Source of the DNA: Nematopogon swammerdamellus
Taxonomy: Eukaryota > Arthropoda > Insecta > Lepidoptera > Adelidae
NCBI GenBank assembly: GCA_946902875.1
Contig: OX336350.1
Span: forward strand, 20,450,048 to 20,514,047
Reading direction: 5' to 3'
Length of the DNA stretch: 64,000 bases
The notes beneath the pieces are model-generated. The model searched no databases, was not told where the DNA came from, and saw only the letters and a list, made by a program, of their open reading frames with translations. Shown piece by piece: positions 42,880 through 54,800 of this stretch (position 1 is its first letter; each line of letters starts with the position of its first letter). The translations under genes and the position numbers were made by a program.

Positions 42880-43605
42880 TTCCATTCGATCCAAACACAG
42901 AAGACAGAAATGACGACCGACACGCGGGCGCAGCAGGGCAGGAGCGAGCAAGCGAGCCCGGAACTAAAATTGTATCTAGTATTGAAGTGCCTGCTAAATT
43001 GACGAAGGCAAAAATTTTACCCTTCCGACTGAAGAATTACGTCAATAATTTCATGTAGGCGTTTTTTGTTTTTTATTTTTATCTCCTTTCGTGGATAAAA
43101 TAATAAAAAAAATTGAATAGAGTTTTCTCAGAGCTTTGTGACCTTTGAATCGGTGGTATTGTAAAATTGTAATAATACACACATACTCAGATTTTCAAAA
43201 ATTCATGCTTTTTTTATATATTTTTAATTTTATGTTTATTACTTACTTTTACTCATTATTAAAAAAACCAGCAATGCACTTTGTTGGTAAGGAACCAAAA
43301 TATAGGTTGGTATTTTTTTAATTTTCTGAATGTGTGTCAATTGGTCAGTTTTGGACCTTCTTTGTCGCACTTTTTGCATGTTTTGCGTATTTGGCGTTTG
43401 TCACCGCCTTAAGTAGGGTTCCGTAACACGTTTATGTCTGTCCATTCTACTAAGTTCTGCAAAATGAATGTAGGGTTCCGTAACATATGCATGTCTATCC
43501 GTTCTACTAAATTTTACAATTTTCAACCAAGGTCCTCCGACGGTTATTTTATAATAAAAGTAGGCTTCCGTAACACGTTTATGTCTGTCCATTCTACTAA
43601 GTTCT
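42880..43605. other. No gene seen; short triplicated phrase
   Basis: AT-rich DNA. At 43410-43605 the phrase GTAGGGTTCCGTAACA with TTTATGTCTGTCCATTCTAC occurs three times about 60-130 bp apart, a local duplication of unknown origin. Confidence 0.5.
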
Positions 43606-43955
43606 GCAACATCACCTACAACGTCCGTGATGTCAGCCCATAACACCAGTGCCATGTCAGTGCTTCCCCCTTTGATCGTGCTGACTACACTGAACTGGTC
43701 GGAAAACACAAACTATTTACATAGCCGTTTCGACCGACGTTTAATTCAGTGCGGTGGTACCAACCCGGGAAGGTTAAACCCTACCACCAAGTAAGATTAC
43801 GAGGGAAGGGACTTACAGTTTTACGAGGAATCCGAACCTTGGTCAGCCTCCAACGGTCAGCGGTCACCCATCTAAGTACTGACCGCACCCAGCGTTGCTT
43901 AAAATTCAATAGCGACAGTTGACTGTCTGCACCACTGAGCTATCGAAGCTGACGT
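43606..43955 (-). mobile_element. 5S rRNA-derived SINE, near complete, minus strand
   Basis: Tail at left (ACATCACCTACAACGTCC), core at 43857-43908 reading on the minus strand as TTTTAAGCAACGCTGGGTGC then GGTCAGTACTTAGATGGG TGACCGCT. CTTAGATGGG is the insect 5S rRNA form of this box. Head ends near GAGCTATCGAAGC. Confidence 0.83.
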
Positions 43956-44073
43956 GGTCCTATTTTAATGGGGTCAAGATCGGATTGGAAAGCGAGGCGG
44001 AATCGCGAGGCCGAAGGCCGAGCGATTCCGCCGAGTACATTAATAGCAAAAAATTACTAAAAAAAACTGTGAA

Positions 44074-44450
44074 ATAAAAAAAAAGTTTTAAAAAACATAA
44101 AACCGACTTCCTAAAAAAAGTAAAACTAAAAAACTATTTAAAATAAAAATATAAAAACCGCCTTCAAAAATATATGAAATAAAAACCTAAAAAAAAAACG
44201 AACCCTAGAGTTGGAGGCGGTGCTAAAGCAAGCAAAAATGATGCATGAAAGAAAACATGAGCGGATGATAATATCCTTTGTGATTTGTGTAGCCTTTTTA
44301 GCACCGCCTTCAACTCTAGGGTTCGTTTTTTTTTTAGGTTTTTATTTCATATATTTTTGAAGGCGGTTTTTATATTTTTATTTTAAATAGTTTTTTAGTT
44401 TTACTTTTTTTAGGAAGTCGGTTTTATGTTTTTTAAAACTTTTTTTTTAT
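44074..44450. mobile_element. Foldback MITE with about 150-bp arms
   Basis: Arms 44074-44227 and 44294-44450 are reverse complements (ATAAAACCGACTTCCTAAAA with TTTTAGGAAGTCGGTTTTAT). The loop has AAATGATGCATGAAAGAAAA. The family also appears at 1515-1935 and 29395-29700. A 90-bp flank (43965-44060) with a GC palindrome is shared with those copies. Confidence 0.88.
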
Positions 44451-44469
44451 GATAAAACAAATCAGTTCC

Positions 44470-45150
44470 TGGAACATTAGATAGATAGATAGAAAACTCT
44501 TTATTGCTCCAGTAAACATTAAACAGTAACTAATACATTAGAAAATTTACATAAGGTGCAAACGGGGACTTATCCCTTACAGATATTTCTTACAGTCAAG
44601 TCTGGGTTTGAAAGGCGTACACAAGTCAAACTGGTTCAGCGGCTGTTAAACCAAACGATAAGATAGTACTGATGATAATAAAAATGATAATGCGTTTTAT
44701 CCATAAAAATTGATTCACACCATATGTATTTAGTACATAGATAACACGCGGCCCCTGCGGCTAGCTAGACGCGAAGTGTGTTGCCGCTTTTAAGGACAGA
44801 TGTACCCTTAGATAGAACCCTGTCGCACAAGCGTTCGTCGAGCACCGAGAGGACATAATGGTCGCTCATCAAGCTGATGCTGGCGAGTGTGACATGGTTG
44901 TACCTGGGTATCATAGTCTTTTTATGAATCTTTGTACGTTTGTTGGGCAGTACCAGTGAAGCGTGGTACGGCGTCTGTGCCATGTCCAATGTTCATATCG
45001 TTCTCTGCAGGAGACTAAATACATTTTAATTCGGTAAGTAAACTTATATATTATAAGATATTTAGTTATATTTTGGCAGTTGGTTTTTAAGCGATTGTGT
45101 TCAACAAATACAATGATCTCGCGGTATTGGTAGGTACTATTTTCATGCAT
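44470..45150 (-). other. Unresolved region, possible retroelement 3' end
   Basis: AACTCTTTATTGCTCCAGTA at 44490 looks like the reversed 3' end of a LINE. A minus-strand frame at 44765-44989 (contains IPRYNHVTLASISLMSD and LDERLCDRVLSKG) is followed upstream by an overlapping frame to 45150. I do not recognise the protein; it could be part of the same dead element. Confidence 0.35.
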
Positions 45151-45540
45151 TTTATTATGTACTAGCTTGTGCCCGCGGCTTCGCTAGCGTGGAATTCGTA
45201 TTTAAAAAGTAGAAAGTATTGTTTATTGTATAATTTCATCCATAGGTAGTTAACCTCGAGGTTAACCTACGCGCTTGGACATGTCGAAAATTCCGCCAGT
45301 TCTAAATTCAATGCGAAGAAGAACTGACAAACAAACTTCGCAAGTCGCAATGTTTTGTTAGTAAGTAAGTAAGTAAGAAAGAAGGCCGAGCTGCGTTCCT
45401 GCGTTACCTTTATTTCGGCGCGCGGAACTCCATGATTATGATGATGATCCAGGGATGGCCTTACAGATTTATTATTAGTATTGATTGATAAAGCATATGT
45501 AATATATCTATATGTATCTCTATATGTGCCTGACCAGAGC

Positions 45541-45823
45541 CGACTGTCATTGTCTCCCTCTACGGAGACAAGCCATGCTGCATCGTCATAGCCCCACTGC
45601 GACGTTGCTATCGCTTACTCGCTCTCGCTTGCCTACCGATGACAGGAGCGAGAGAGAAACATGAAATCGCTCACCCTTCATCGGGCGACCGACGAAATCT
45701 TCGTTTTCTCTCTCGCTCCTGTCATCGGTAGGCAAGCGTGAGCGAGTAAGCGATAGCAACGTCGCAGTGGGGCTATGACGATGCAGCATGGCTTGTCTCC
45801 GTAGAGGGAGACAATGATAGTCG
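45541..45823. mobile_element. Foldback MITE with about 120-bp arms beside transporter 2 exon 1
   Basis: Arms 45541-45659 and 45703-45823 are near-perfect reverse complements (CATTGTCTCCCTCTACGGAG and CTCCGTAGAGGGAGACAATG), loop about 43 bp. It ends 64 bp before the acceptor at 45887 that precedes the coding start. Confidence 0.9.
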
Positions 45824-45892
45824 GGTATGGCCTGCTGACCAATGAACACTTTTTTTTATTTGATTTGATTTGTATTACGAATTACAGCCGTG

Positions 45893-48800
45893 ATGTCGGC
45901 AAGGACTACAGATACGGTGCGGGCGGAACGACCATCGAACGAGAGCGAAGATGAGACGGGATCGGCGTTTACTTACAATGAGGCTGATCTGAACGGCGAC
46001 TCGGAGGGGACGGCGGGAACGGAGGAGACAGAGGGGACGGCGCAGGGGACAGAGGTGACGGCGGGAGAGACAGAGGAGACGGAGCAGGGGACGCGCGCGT
46101 TCCGCCTCACTGTGGAGATACCTGTGTTCTTCTTGTTTCTCGCCATATCTCTATCAGGTGAGAAGTTTGATGATGATGTCAGTGTCAGTCCATAACACCT
46201 TGGTGAACTCGGCGTCAGTCATATCAGTGTTTCCCTTCATTTCATGTCGGCTGCACTGAACTGGACGGAAAACATGAACTATTTACATAGCCGTTTCGAC
46301 CGACGACGTTTCGCTCAAAGCGGTGCGGTGTTACCAACCCGGCCGGGATAAACCCTACCACCTAGTACATAAGGTAAGAAGGGAAGGGCCCTACATTTTA
46401 ACGTGGAATTTGAACCACGGGTCAGCCTCCAACGGGCGAGGGGTCACCCATCTAACTACTGACCGCGCCACTCATGCATGAGCTATCGAGGCTGTCACAC
46501 AGGAGGACATCAGAGAGGTCCGAGGTTCGAATCCAATCCTTCCTTACTTTTTTGGTCTGACTGACTGAACTGATGATCGGTCGATGCTGCTATGAAAATA
46601 GTTCGTGTTTGCCGTCCTGCGGGGCAATGCTAGGTTATCCATACTGACGATTCAGGCCAAACTAGATCTAACTAGATTGAAACTCTCCTGAGTCGTCAGT
46701 TCGGGTTCCCGCGAGTATAGGCCCAGTTCGCTGAAGTGTTGGGCCAATATCACGAGTTTTGTAGATCTAAACGGCTATGTAAATAGTCGTGTTTTCCCTC
46801 CGGTGTGTGTGTAGACGGTGCAAACAAAGGGTAGCACTGACATGACACCTAGTTCACCAAGGTGTTATGGGCTGAAAACGCGGATGTTGCAGGTGATGTG
46901 GCCAAGCGTGTCAGTTTCCTTGAAAAAAAAAGGCCAACCAAGGCGGCAGGTGGCCGTTCGGGTCAGCCCATAGAGCTCAACTCGCTCCCCCTTGTTCTAG
47001 ACGTGGTGGATGAGATCCTCCATCTTCATGTCCTTTCGTAGACGAGAGCCGCAGATGCTCTCATCAAGGGCCGCAGAGGCACGCTTATTTTTTTTATTTT
47101 TTATTGCTACCGAACTGGGTGGCTCTTCCCGAGGTCGCAACCTCAGGCGCAGCCAATTTCACCCCCGAGGAGGTGCCAGTCCGGCTTGGAGGTGGACTAA
47201 TGTTGCTGGGGAAAGGCTATTAACCCGCGATTTGAAGATCCGTGGATTGTAGGAGTGGGGGAAGATATTCCCTGGGAGCCCTTCCACACCTTTGCACTGC
47301 GGCACAAGAACGATTTAGAGAATCGTGCAGTTCGAAGAACTCTTCTGTCGACTACAAAGGGGTGTTCCGCGAGAGTATGGCGGGTTTGGCGAAGGCGAAC
47401 AGGAGGAGGAGGGATAAGGGAAGCAAGTTCGTCAGAGCAGCGGCCATAGTAGTACCGATAAAACAGGCTCAATGACCCAACGATACGTCTGCACGACGAT
47501 ACGTATTGCACCGATTCCGTCCACTGATAGTGATTCGAGCCGAAAAATGTAACAAAAACATTCATATTCCTAATGTCCTTTCCAGGCGCAGTCATCAACA
47601 ATATGCTGCTGGAGCGATCCTGTCGTCACATCCTGGACTACAGCGAGACGTTCTGCTCCAAGTTCGAAAACCCCGACGAGAACGACCCGGCCGTCGAGGA
47701 GCTGGAGGGGGAAGTGCAGGCCATCACCACGCTGGTGCTGATGGCTAGGTCTGCTGTCGAGGGCTTATTTCCGGCCGTGCTGTCGCTGTTCCTGGGCGTC
47801 TGGTCCAACAATCACGGGAGGAAACCGCTGATCACTTGGCCGCTGTTAGGTGAGGGGTTTTTCATTCATTCGTCCTACTGTTGCGCATGGACATAGCCAC
47901 GTTGGGGCCGTGTGGAGCACTTGTCCAAAAGCATTAAGTACTTTAAACATAAAAAAATCTATCTTCAACTCCCATGTACATTCGGTCGCATGCAGGGTTT
48001 GCGAATGCCACGCCGTGTCGGCCTCACGTGCCTATTCACGCCCGTCTTGAAGGACCCGAGATTGTACTCGGGGGAAATATGTGGGCGCTTAATTATTGGT
48101 CTACTCCCAATTCAGTGGTTGCTCCTCTGAATTTCGATGCTAATTCGCCGTACGTGATGGATGTACCTTGGCACGTGGGTAAATAAATACGGTAATCTAT
48201 CCAACAGGTTACGCATTTACGGCCATCTCGGCGACGTCATACAGCCTGATGACGGAACTGGGTCCCTGGTTTTACGTCGCAACTGCGCTGCCGTTCTCGC
48301 TATTCGGAGGACTTAGCACTCTCTTCACTGGCGCATACTGCTATCTCAACGATATTACCACAGAAGAGAAAAGGACCTACAGGTGAAGTATGCCTCCGAC
48401 TTCACCTGTACCCTAATCACGAGATTTAACCTACTACGCTACGCCACGCTACGCCGTGTTCTACGCATCATTTTGTATGGAGAAACGAAGTTCGCAAATC
48501 TATCACTAGAGGCGCTGCTCCGTTTCTTCATACAAAATGATGTGGAGAGCACGGCTAGCGTTAGCGTAGCGTAGCGTAGCAGGTTAAATCTCGTGATTAG
48601 AGTACTGATAAATAAAGTGAAGTTTCTACGGTCGCGTAACGTTCGTCAATTTTTTTTATGTATTCCGGTCTGGGTGGCTGAATCGGAGAGGCCAAAGTAC
48701 ACGCTCCGACCAGCCAATATCACCTCCGAGAAGGTAGGTGCCATACCGGAGACTTCCCTTTGAATTGCTGGCTATACTGACCTAGAGGAGAACACAACCT

Positions 48801-51800
48801 AGGTCGCTATGCGATATTATTCAGTACGATGGTATCAACCCAGTCGGCTACAATTTGAGCCTACCACCTAGTAAGGGGCCAGGGAAGGGACCTACAGTTT
48901 TACACCGGCTCCGAACGGTGAAGCAGCAGGTGTAGGGTAGGTATGTACGTAAAACAAGTACACAAGGTACATGCCGACCTGAACCTCGGACCTCCGCACG
49001 AGAAGCCGACGCCCAGACCACCCGCCACTGAATATATGAATAGCCTTATAACTCGGGAACCACTTAATCAATTTACATACGTTTTTCACTGTTACATTCT
49101 GTCACATTCAAGAAGATTTTATTATTATATAAATAAGAGGCAATTTATTTATTCAACAGCAAAAATAGGTACTAAATAGACCATTAACTAAAAACTATAG
49201 CTATATAAATTATAGCTGTGCCCGCGGCTCCGCCCGCTCTCATATTTCACCTCTCTGCTTACCTCATCATAAGCCATTTAACGTGATGAAAATTTTAATA
49301 TATTATAATATAATTAATGGGAAGAACCAAGCTGTCCGTAGAAGCAAACTGTATTAAAATCGGTTCAGTGGTTCTCAAGTTATAAGCGGACAGATAGACA
49401 TACGTACCTGGAGACAAATAACCTCATCAGCGATCGGCAATATGGCTTTCGGCCAAACCGATCCGCTGGTGATCTCCTAGCGTACGTCACTCACCTTTGG
49501 GGGGAATCGCTTGAAGGACATGGTGAATCCTTGGCAATTGGCCTAGATATTGCCAAGGCATTCGACAGGGTTTGGCACAAATCGCTCCTGGGCAAGCTTC
49601 CGGCGTACGGACTTCCTTCTGGCCTCTGCGACTGGGTCGCCGACTTCCTACATGGGCGTAGCATACAGGTCCTAGTGGACGGTTGCTCGTCGGATGCCAT
49701 GTCAGTGAATGCCGGCGTACCGCAGGGATCTGTGCTGTCACCCACACTGTTTCTTCTGCATATCAATGACATGCTGCCACTCGGCAACATACATTGTTAT
49801 GCGGATGACAGTACAGCACACGGATCCTATACCAGTCACCCTTCAGCCAGACGAGAGGTTGTGGATGAAAAGAGGCGAAGACTTGTGTCTGAACTCGAAC
49901 AAACGCTTCGGTCTATCTCCGAATGGGGCCGAAGTAATTTGGTCGAGTTCAACGCTTCAAAAACACAAGCTTGCGCGTTCAGTGCGAAGAGAGCGGCGTT
50001 CTCACCAGCTCCTTGCTTCCAAGGCACGTCGCTTAAATTAAGCGACCACCTCGGGGTCCTCGGAGTAGAACTGTCGCACAACCTAAACTACCGGCGCCAT
50101 ATCGAGGGCAAGGTCAAGCTGGCCTCAAAAAAGCTAGGCATACTCAATAAGGTTCGACGGTACTTCACGCCGGACCAAAGGCTGCTTTTGTATAAATCGC
50201 AGATAAGGTCCTGCCTGGAGTACTGCTCGCACCTGTGGGATGGCTCAGCCAAATACCAGCTTGCGCCTTTGGACTCGATCCAGCGTCGAGCCGTGCGACT
50301 AGTGGATGACCCCGACGTGTCCCGCGATCTAGAACCGCTGCAACTTCGTAGGGATGTCGGCGCCCTAAGCGTGTTCTATCGCTTATTCCACGGGGAGTGC
50401 TCGGAGGAGCTGTTTAACGCGATTCCGCCGTCCCCTTTCCACCTCCGTACAACGCGCACTGGGCAGGGATTGCATCCCTATACGCTGGACTTACCGCGGA
50501 TGCGTACAAATCGGTTCTGCAGATCCTTCCTCCACAGAACCGGTAAACTCTGGAACGCTCTACCTGCCCACATATTTCCCCCCAAGTATAGTCTCGGGTC
50601 CTACAAGAGAGGCGTGAATGGGCACCTGTCAGGCCGGCATGGCATTCGCAACCCCCGCATACGTCCGAATGTCCATGGGCGTCGCTAGACACCTTATGGG
50701 TGACTCGGCGCCACATGTCGCGCTTAGTATAAAAAAAAAAAAAAAAAAAAAACATACATACAAACAGAAAGCAGACGTTGGATTTTATTAAGGTAAGGAA
50801 GGAAGGATAAGGATAAGGATAAGAACTGAGCTGTGAGCAAAGAGCGCGGAGCGAGAGCGAGCGACGACGCGACGCCTCCCGCTCCCGCCTCCGCCGCGGG
50901 CAACATTAGGGAGACAAGATCGCAATTCGCAAGGCCTAATATTATTTTACTCTCAAAACTTTTTTATACGTTTTGAAAGTAGTTTTTTAGTAACCACCAA
51001 TTCATATACGCCTAAAATATTGAGTATATATATACTGATGTATCTTTGAAATTATGCAACTCTCACGTTCGTTTCCTGAAAAATTACTATAATACCCCAG
51101 AATACATTAATAGTACTAACGTAGTAATACCCTAAAAATGATTTAAATACCACAGAATACATAAATAGTACCTACTAACGTAGTAATACCCTAAAAATGA
51201 CTGTAATACCACAGAATAAATTAATATGTAGTACTAACGTAGTAATACCCTAAAAATGATTGTAATACCACAGAATACATTAATAGTACTGTACTGACAT
51301 AGTAATACCCTAAAAATGACTGTAATACCACAGAATAAATTGACTAACGTAGTAATACCCTAAAAATGATTGCAATATCACAGAATACATTTATAGTACT
51401 AACGTCGTAATACCCTAAAAATGATTATAAATGTACTTGGTTTCCACTTTCAGATTAGCTCTCCTACAATTAGCCATGTTCTTTGGCACTGTCGTGGGCT
51501 CCGTACTGAGCCCCTACACCGTGGCAGCGGTAGGCACACCTGTCTTACTCCTGCTGACCTCGTTTTTCGCTGTTGTCGCATATGTATATGCGAACCTTTG
51601 GATACCGGAATCAGTCGAGGAGACAGTCGAGGTAAATTGTAAACACACTTTTTTTATTGAAAGCGCGACATGTGGCTCCGAGCCACCCGTAAGGTGTCTA
51701 ACGACGCCCAAGGACATTCGGTCGTATGCAGGGGTTGCGAATGCCATGCCGGCCTGACAGGTACCTAGTCACGCACGCCCCTCTTGAAGGACCTAGTTAC

Positions 51801-54800
51801 TAACTAAGGAGTACTTATAAATAATTATTATATAATGCTATATTGTATTGTAAAGTGTATGTTTATTTGAAGCGAAGCTTTCGCACGTTTGCGCATTTGG
51901 ATTGGAATGGTGAATGGGGGTCAGAAAAAGTGAAACGTCACGAAAATACGAACGGAAGTTGCAACGCTTCTCATTGGCTGGGCAGCGGCGCAGCGCTTCC
52001 CAGCCAATGAGGAGCGTTGGCTGCTCTGCCCAGCGCGCGCAATGAGTCTTTTGAAGTCGAACCATTGTATAATTTGAAAGGCGATCACATAGATGCATTG
52101 CATAGATGGCGCTATTCGAAATTAAATTAACAATTTGCAAGTTGGATGATAAATGCAAAGCGTAAGAAGCTTCGCTTCTGTCTGTCGCAACCTGGAACTC
52201 CGGAGTCCGGCTTGAGCCGCCACGGTTCCATGTTCGAATCCTGGTCGGGTCGGGCTCGGGACTCGGGACGTATTTTCAACCGACTTCCAAAAAGTAGGAG
52301 GTCAAAGAATATAATACCTACTAGTAGGAGGTTCTCAATAATAATAAAACAACCGTTTGTACCAAAGCAAGTGTCTCTATTCTTCTTCTTTCGTCTTCCG
52401 TGTTGCCAGTAACATACAACACATCCCCCCTTTCCAGTAAAATTGAAATTTTTCAAATTGTGTATAATAATCAAGATAGATAAGTAATTTTATAAAACTT
52501 ATTGAATCTACAATACTTATCAGCTAGAGACACTTGCTTTGGTATAAACAAACGGTTGTTTTATTATTATTAAACAGAACACTACTCAAGATCAAATTAA
52601 GTAAATTTAAGTAAAGTAAATTTTCAGGTGTTCTTTTTGTACCGCCTTCAACTCAAGATAAAAATATTATTTAATACTTTTTAGGGTTTGAAGTCGGTTT
52701 AATGTTTTTTTAAACAGTTTTTTTCTTCATTTTCGGCCTTGCATTTAATCAAAAGAAGAAAACTGTTTTGTTCCAGTGTGACTTGTGTTCGATCTTCGAA
52801 ACGTCTCACGTGAGAGAAATGCTGCGGACGTGCTTCCGGCGCAGACCCAACTACGGTCGCGCCATCTTGTTTCTCCTCGTCATATCGAACAGCCTCAACA
52901 CGTTCACCCTGTACGGACTTGCCAACGTCGATTATCTGTACACGAGGGAGAAGTTGTCGTGGAACCTTCACGACTACAGCACTTACATCGCCGCCAGCAC
53001 GGTGCTGGTGGGCGTGCTGGCGGGCGGAGTGCTCACGATGCTAAGGAGATGCGCAGTCAGCGAAATATTAATGACCATCGCGTCGTACGCGCTCAGCATG
53101 GGCGAGATGTTGGCCAAGGCTCTGGCGACCGCAGCTACGTTCTGGCTCATGTACGTAGGTGTGTGTGCAATTTCTTATTCATTTTCCTTTTTTTACTGCT
53201 TGATTATCTTATCCTAATACTTTGATAAACGTGGTGGTCAGTGTTGTGCTGTAATTTACAAGAGTAAGTACTTTTTTTTTGTCTTGGAAGGGATGAACTC
53301 GACCAAATTACTACCGCCCCTTTCGAAAATAGACCGAAGCGTTTGTGCGAGTTCAGAAACAAGTCCTGTTTGGTTCGCCTCTTCTCATCCACAACATCCC
53401 GTCTGGCTTAAGGGTGACTGGTGTAGAATCCGTGTGCCGTACTGTCATCCGCATAACAATTTGTGTTGCCGAGCGGCAGCATATCATTGATACGCAGAAG
53501 AAACAGCGTGATGACAAAACAGATCCCTGTGGGACGCCGGCATTCACTGACATGGCGTCCGACGAGCAACAATCCACTAGGAGCTGAATGCTACGCCCAT
53601 GTAGGAAGTCGGCGACCCAGTCGCATAGGCTAGAAGGGAGTCCCTACGCCGGAAGCTTTCACAAGAGCGACGTGTGCCAAACCTTGTCAAATGCTTTGAC
53701 AATATCCAGGCCAATTGCCAAGGATTCACCATATCCTCCCTGTACTTGCAGCACAACACCGATTACTCTGCTTACCGCGATTGTCGGGATACAGCGTGTG
53801 TTATGAACTTCCATAAGTATGCATCTTTACATTGCAGGTAGCTCACTATCAATCCTTCGCGGTCTCTGCTCACCCCTCATCCGCTCGCTGATCTCGAAGC
53901 GCGTGATAGCGCAGGACGTGGCCACGGTGTTCGCGCTCATGTCCGCCTTGGAGGCAATCCTACCGGCGTTCTCTCCTTTAGTCTACATGACAATCTACAA
54001 GTACACGCTGCTCACGCTGCCCGGCACCGTGTACTACATGACGCTCGGAATCTACGCTGCTTGCCTCCTCATGGTCTGGTGAGTTGTCACCCTCGATGAG
54101 GATGTACATAATTACGTTTTAAATTTACCGTGTTACGTTACTGATAAGGTTACTGCCTTAGGGCACGCTCTACGCCTCGTCTTTTTGAATTAAGGTGGGA
54201 GGTACTAGGCAAACACCACATCGTATTACCCTAACCAATAGCCGTATTACAAGTGATTTAACTATAATTTATATGCTTATAGTTATATAAAGATTCAAGG
54301 TATAATGTGAATACATTATTGTAATGTAATTTTCTAAATTCTCTGAATAATAAGTGGGTGAAAAGTGGTAAAAACGTTCGAAAATGTGCGGGCAAGTAAA
54401 ATATTTGCCCAGATTTAAATCTGATTTAGAAGCTACCGTAGAGTACGTTAGTATGGGAGGCCGAGGCCGAGAGTATGCCCATAATCTTTCTTTTTAGTTA
54501 AAAACCGACTTCAGCCCCTTTTCCCACATAAAAAGATTCACCGAAATCGGTTGGCGTTGTAGAGAATTATTCGCCCATTTGTCATGCTTGCTTAATGCAA
54601 ATTTAAGAGTTTGATGATTTTTTCAATTACTATCACCTAATCCAAAATTACCCACCCGTTTAAAAAATCCCTAAGAAAATATTCAGACGAATAGAGAACC
54701 TCCTCCTTTATTTGAAGTCGGTTAAAAATAGGTTCCATTGTTCAGATTAAAACCTTCACACCTTTTATCAATGCTGACAAGCAATGATATTATTGTAAGT

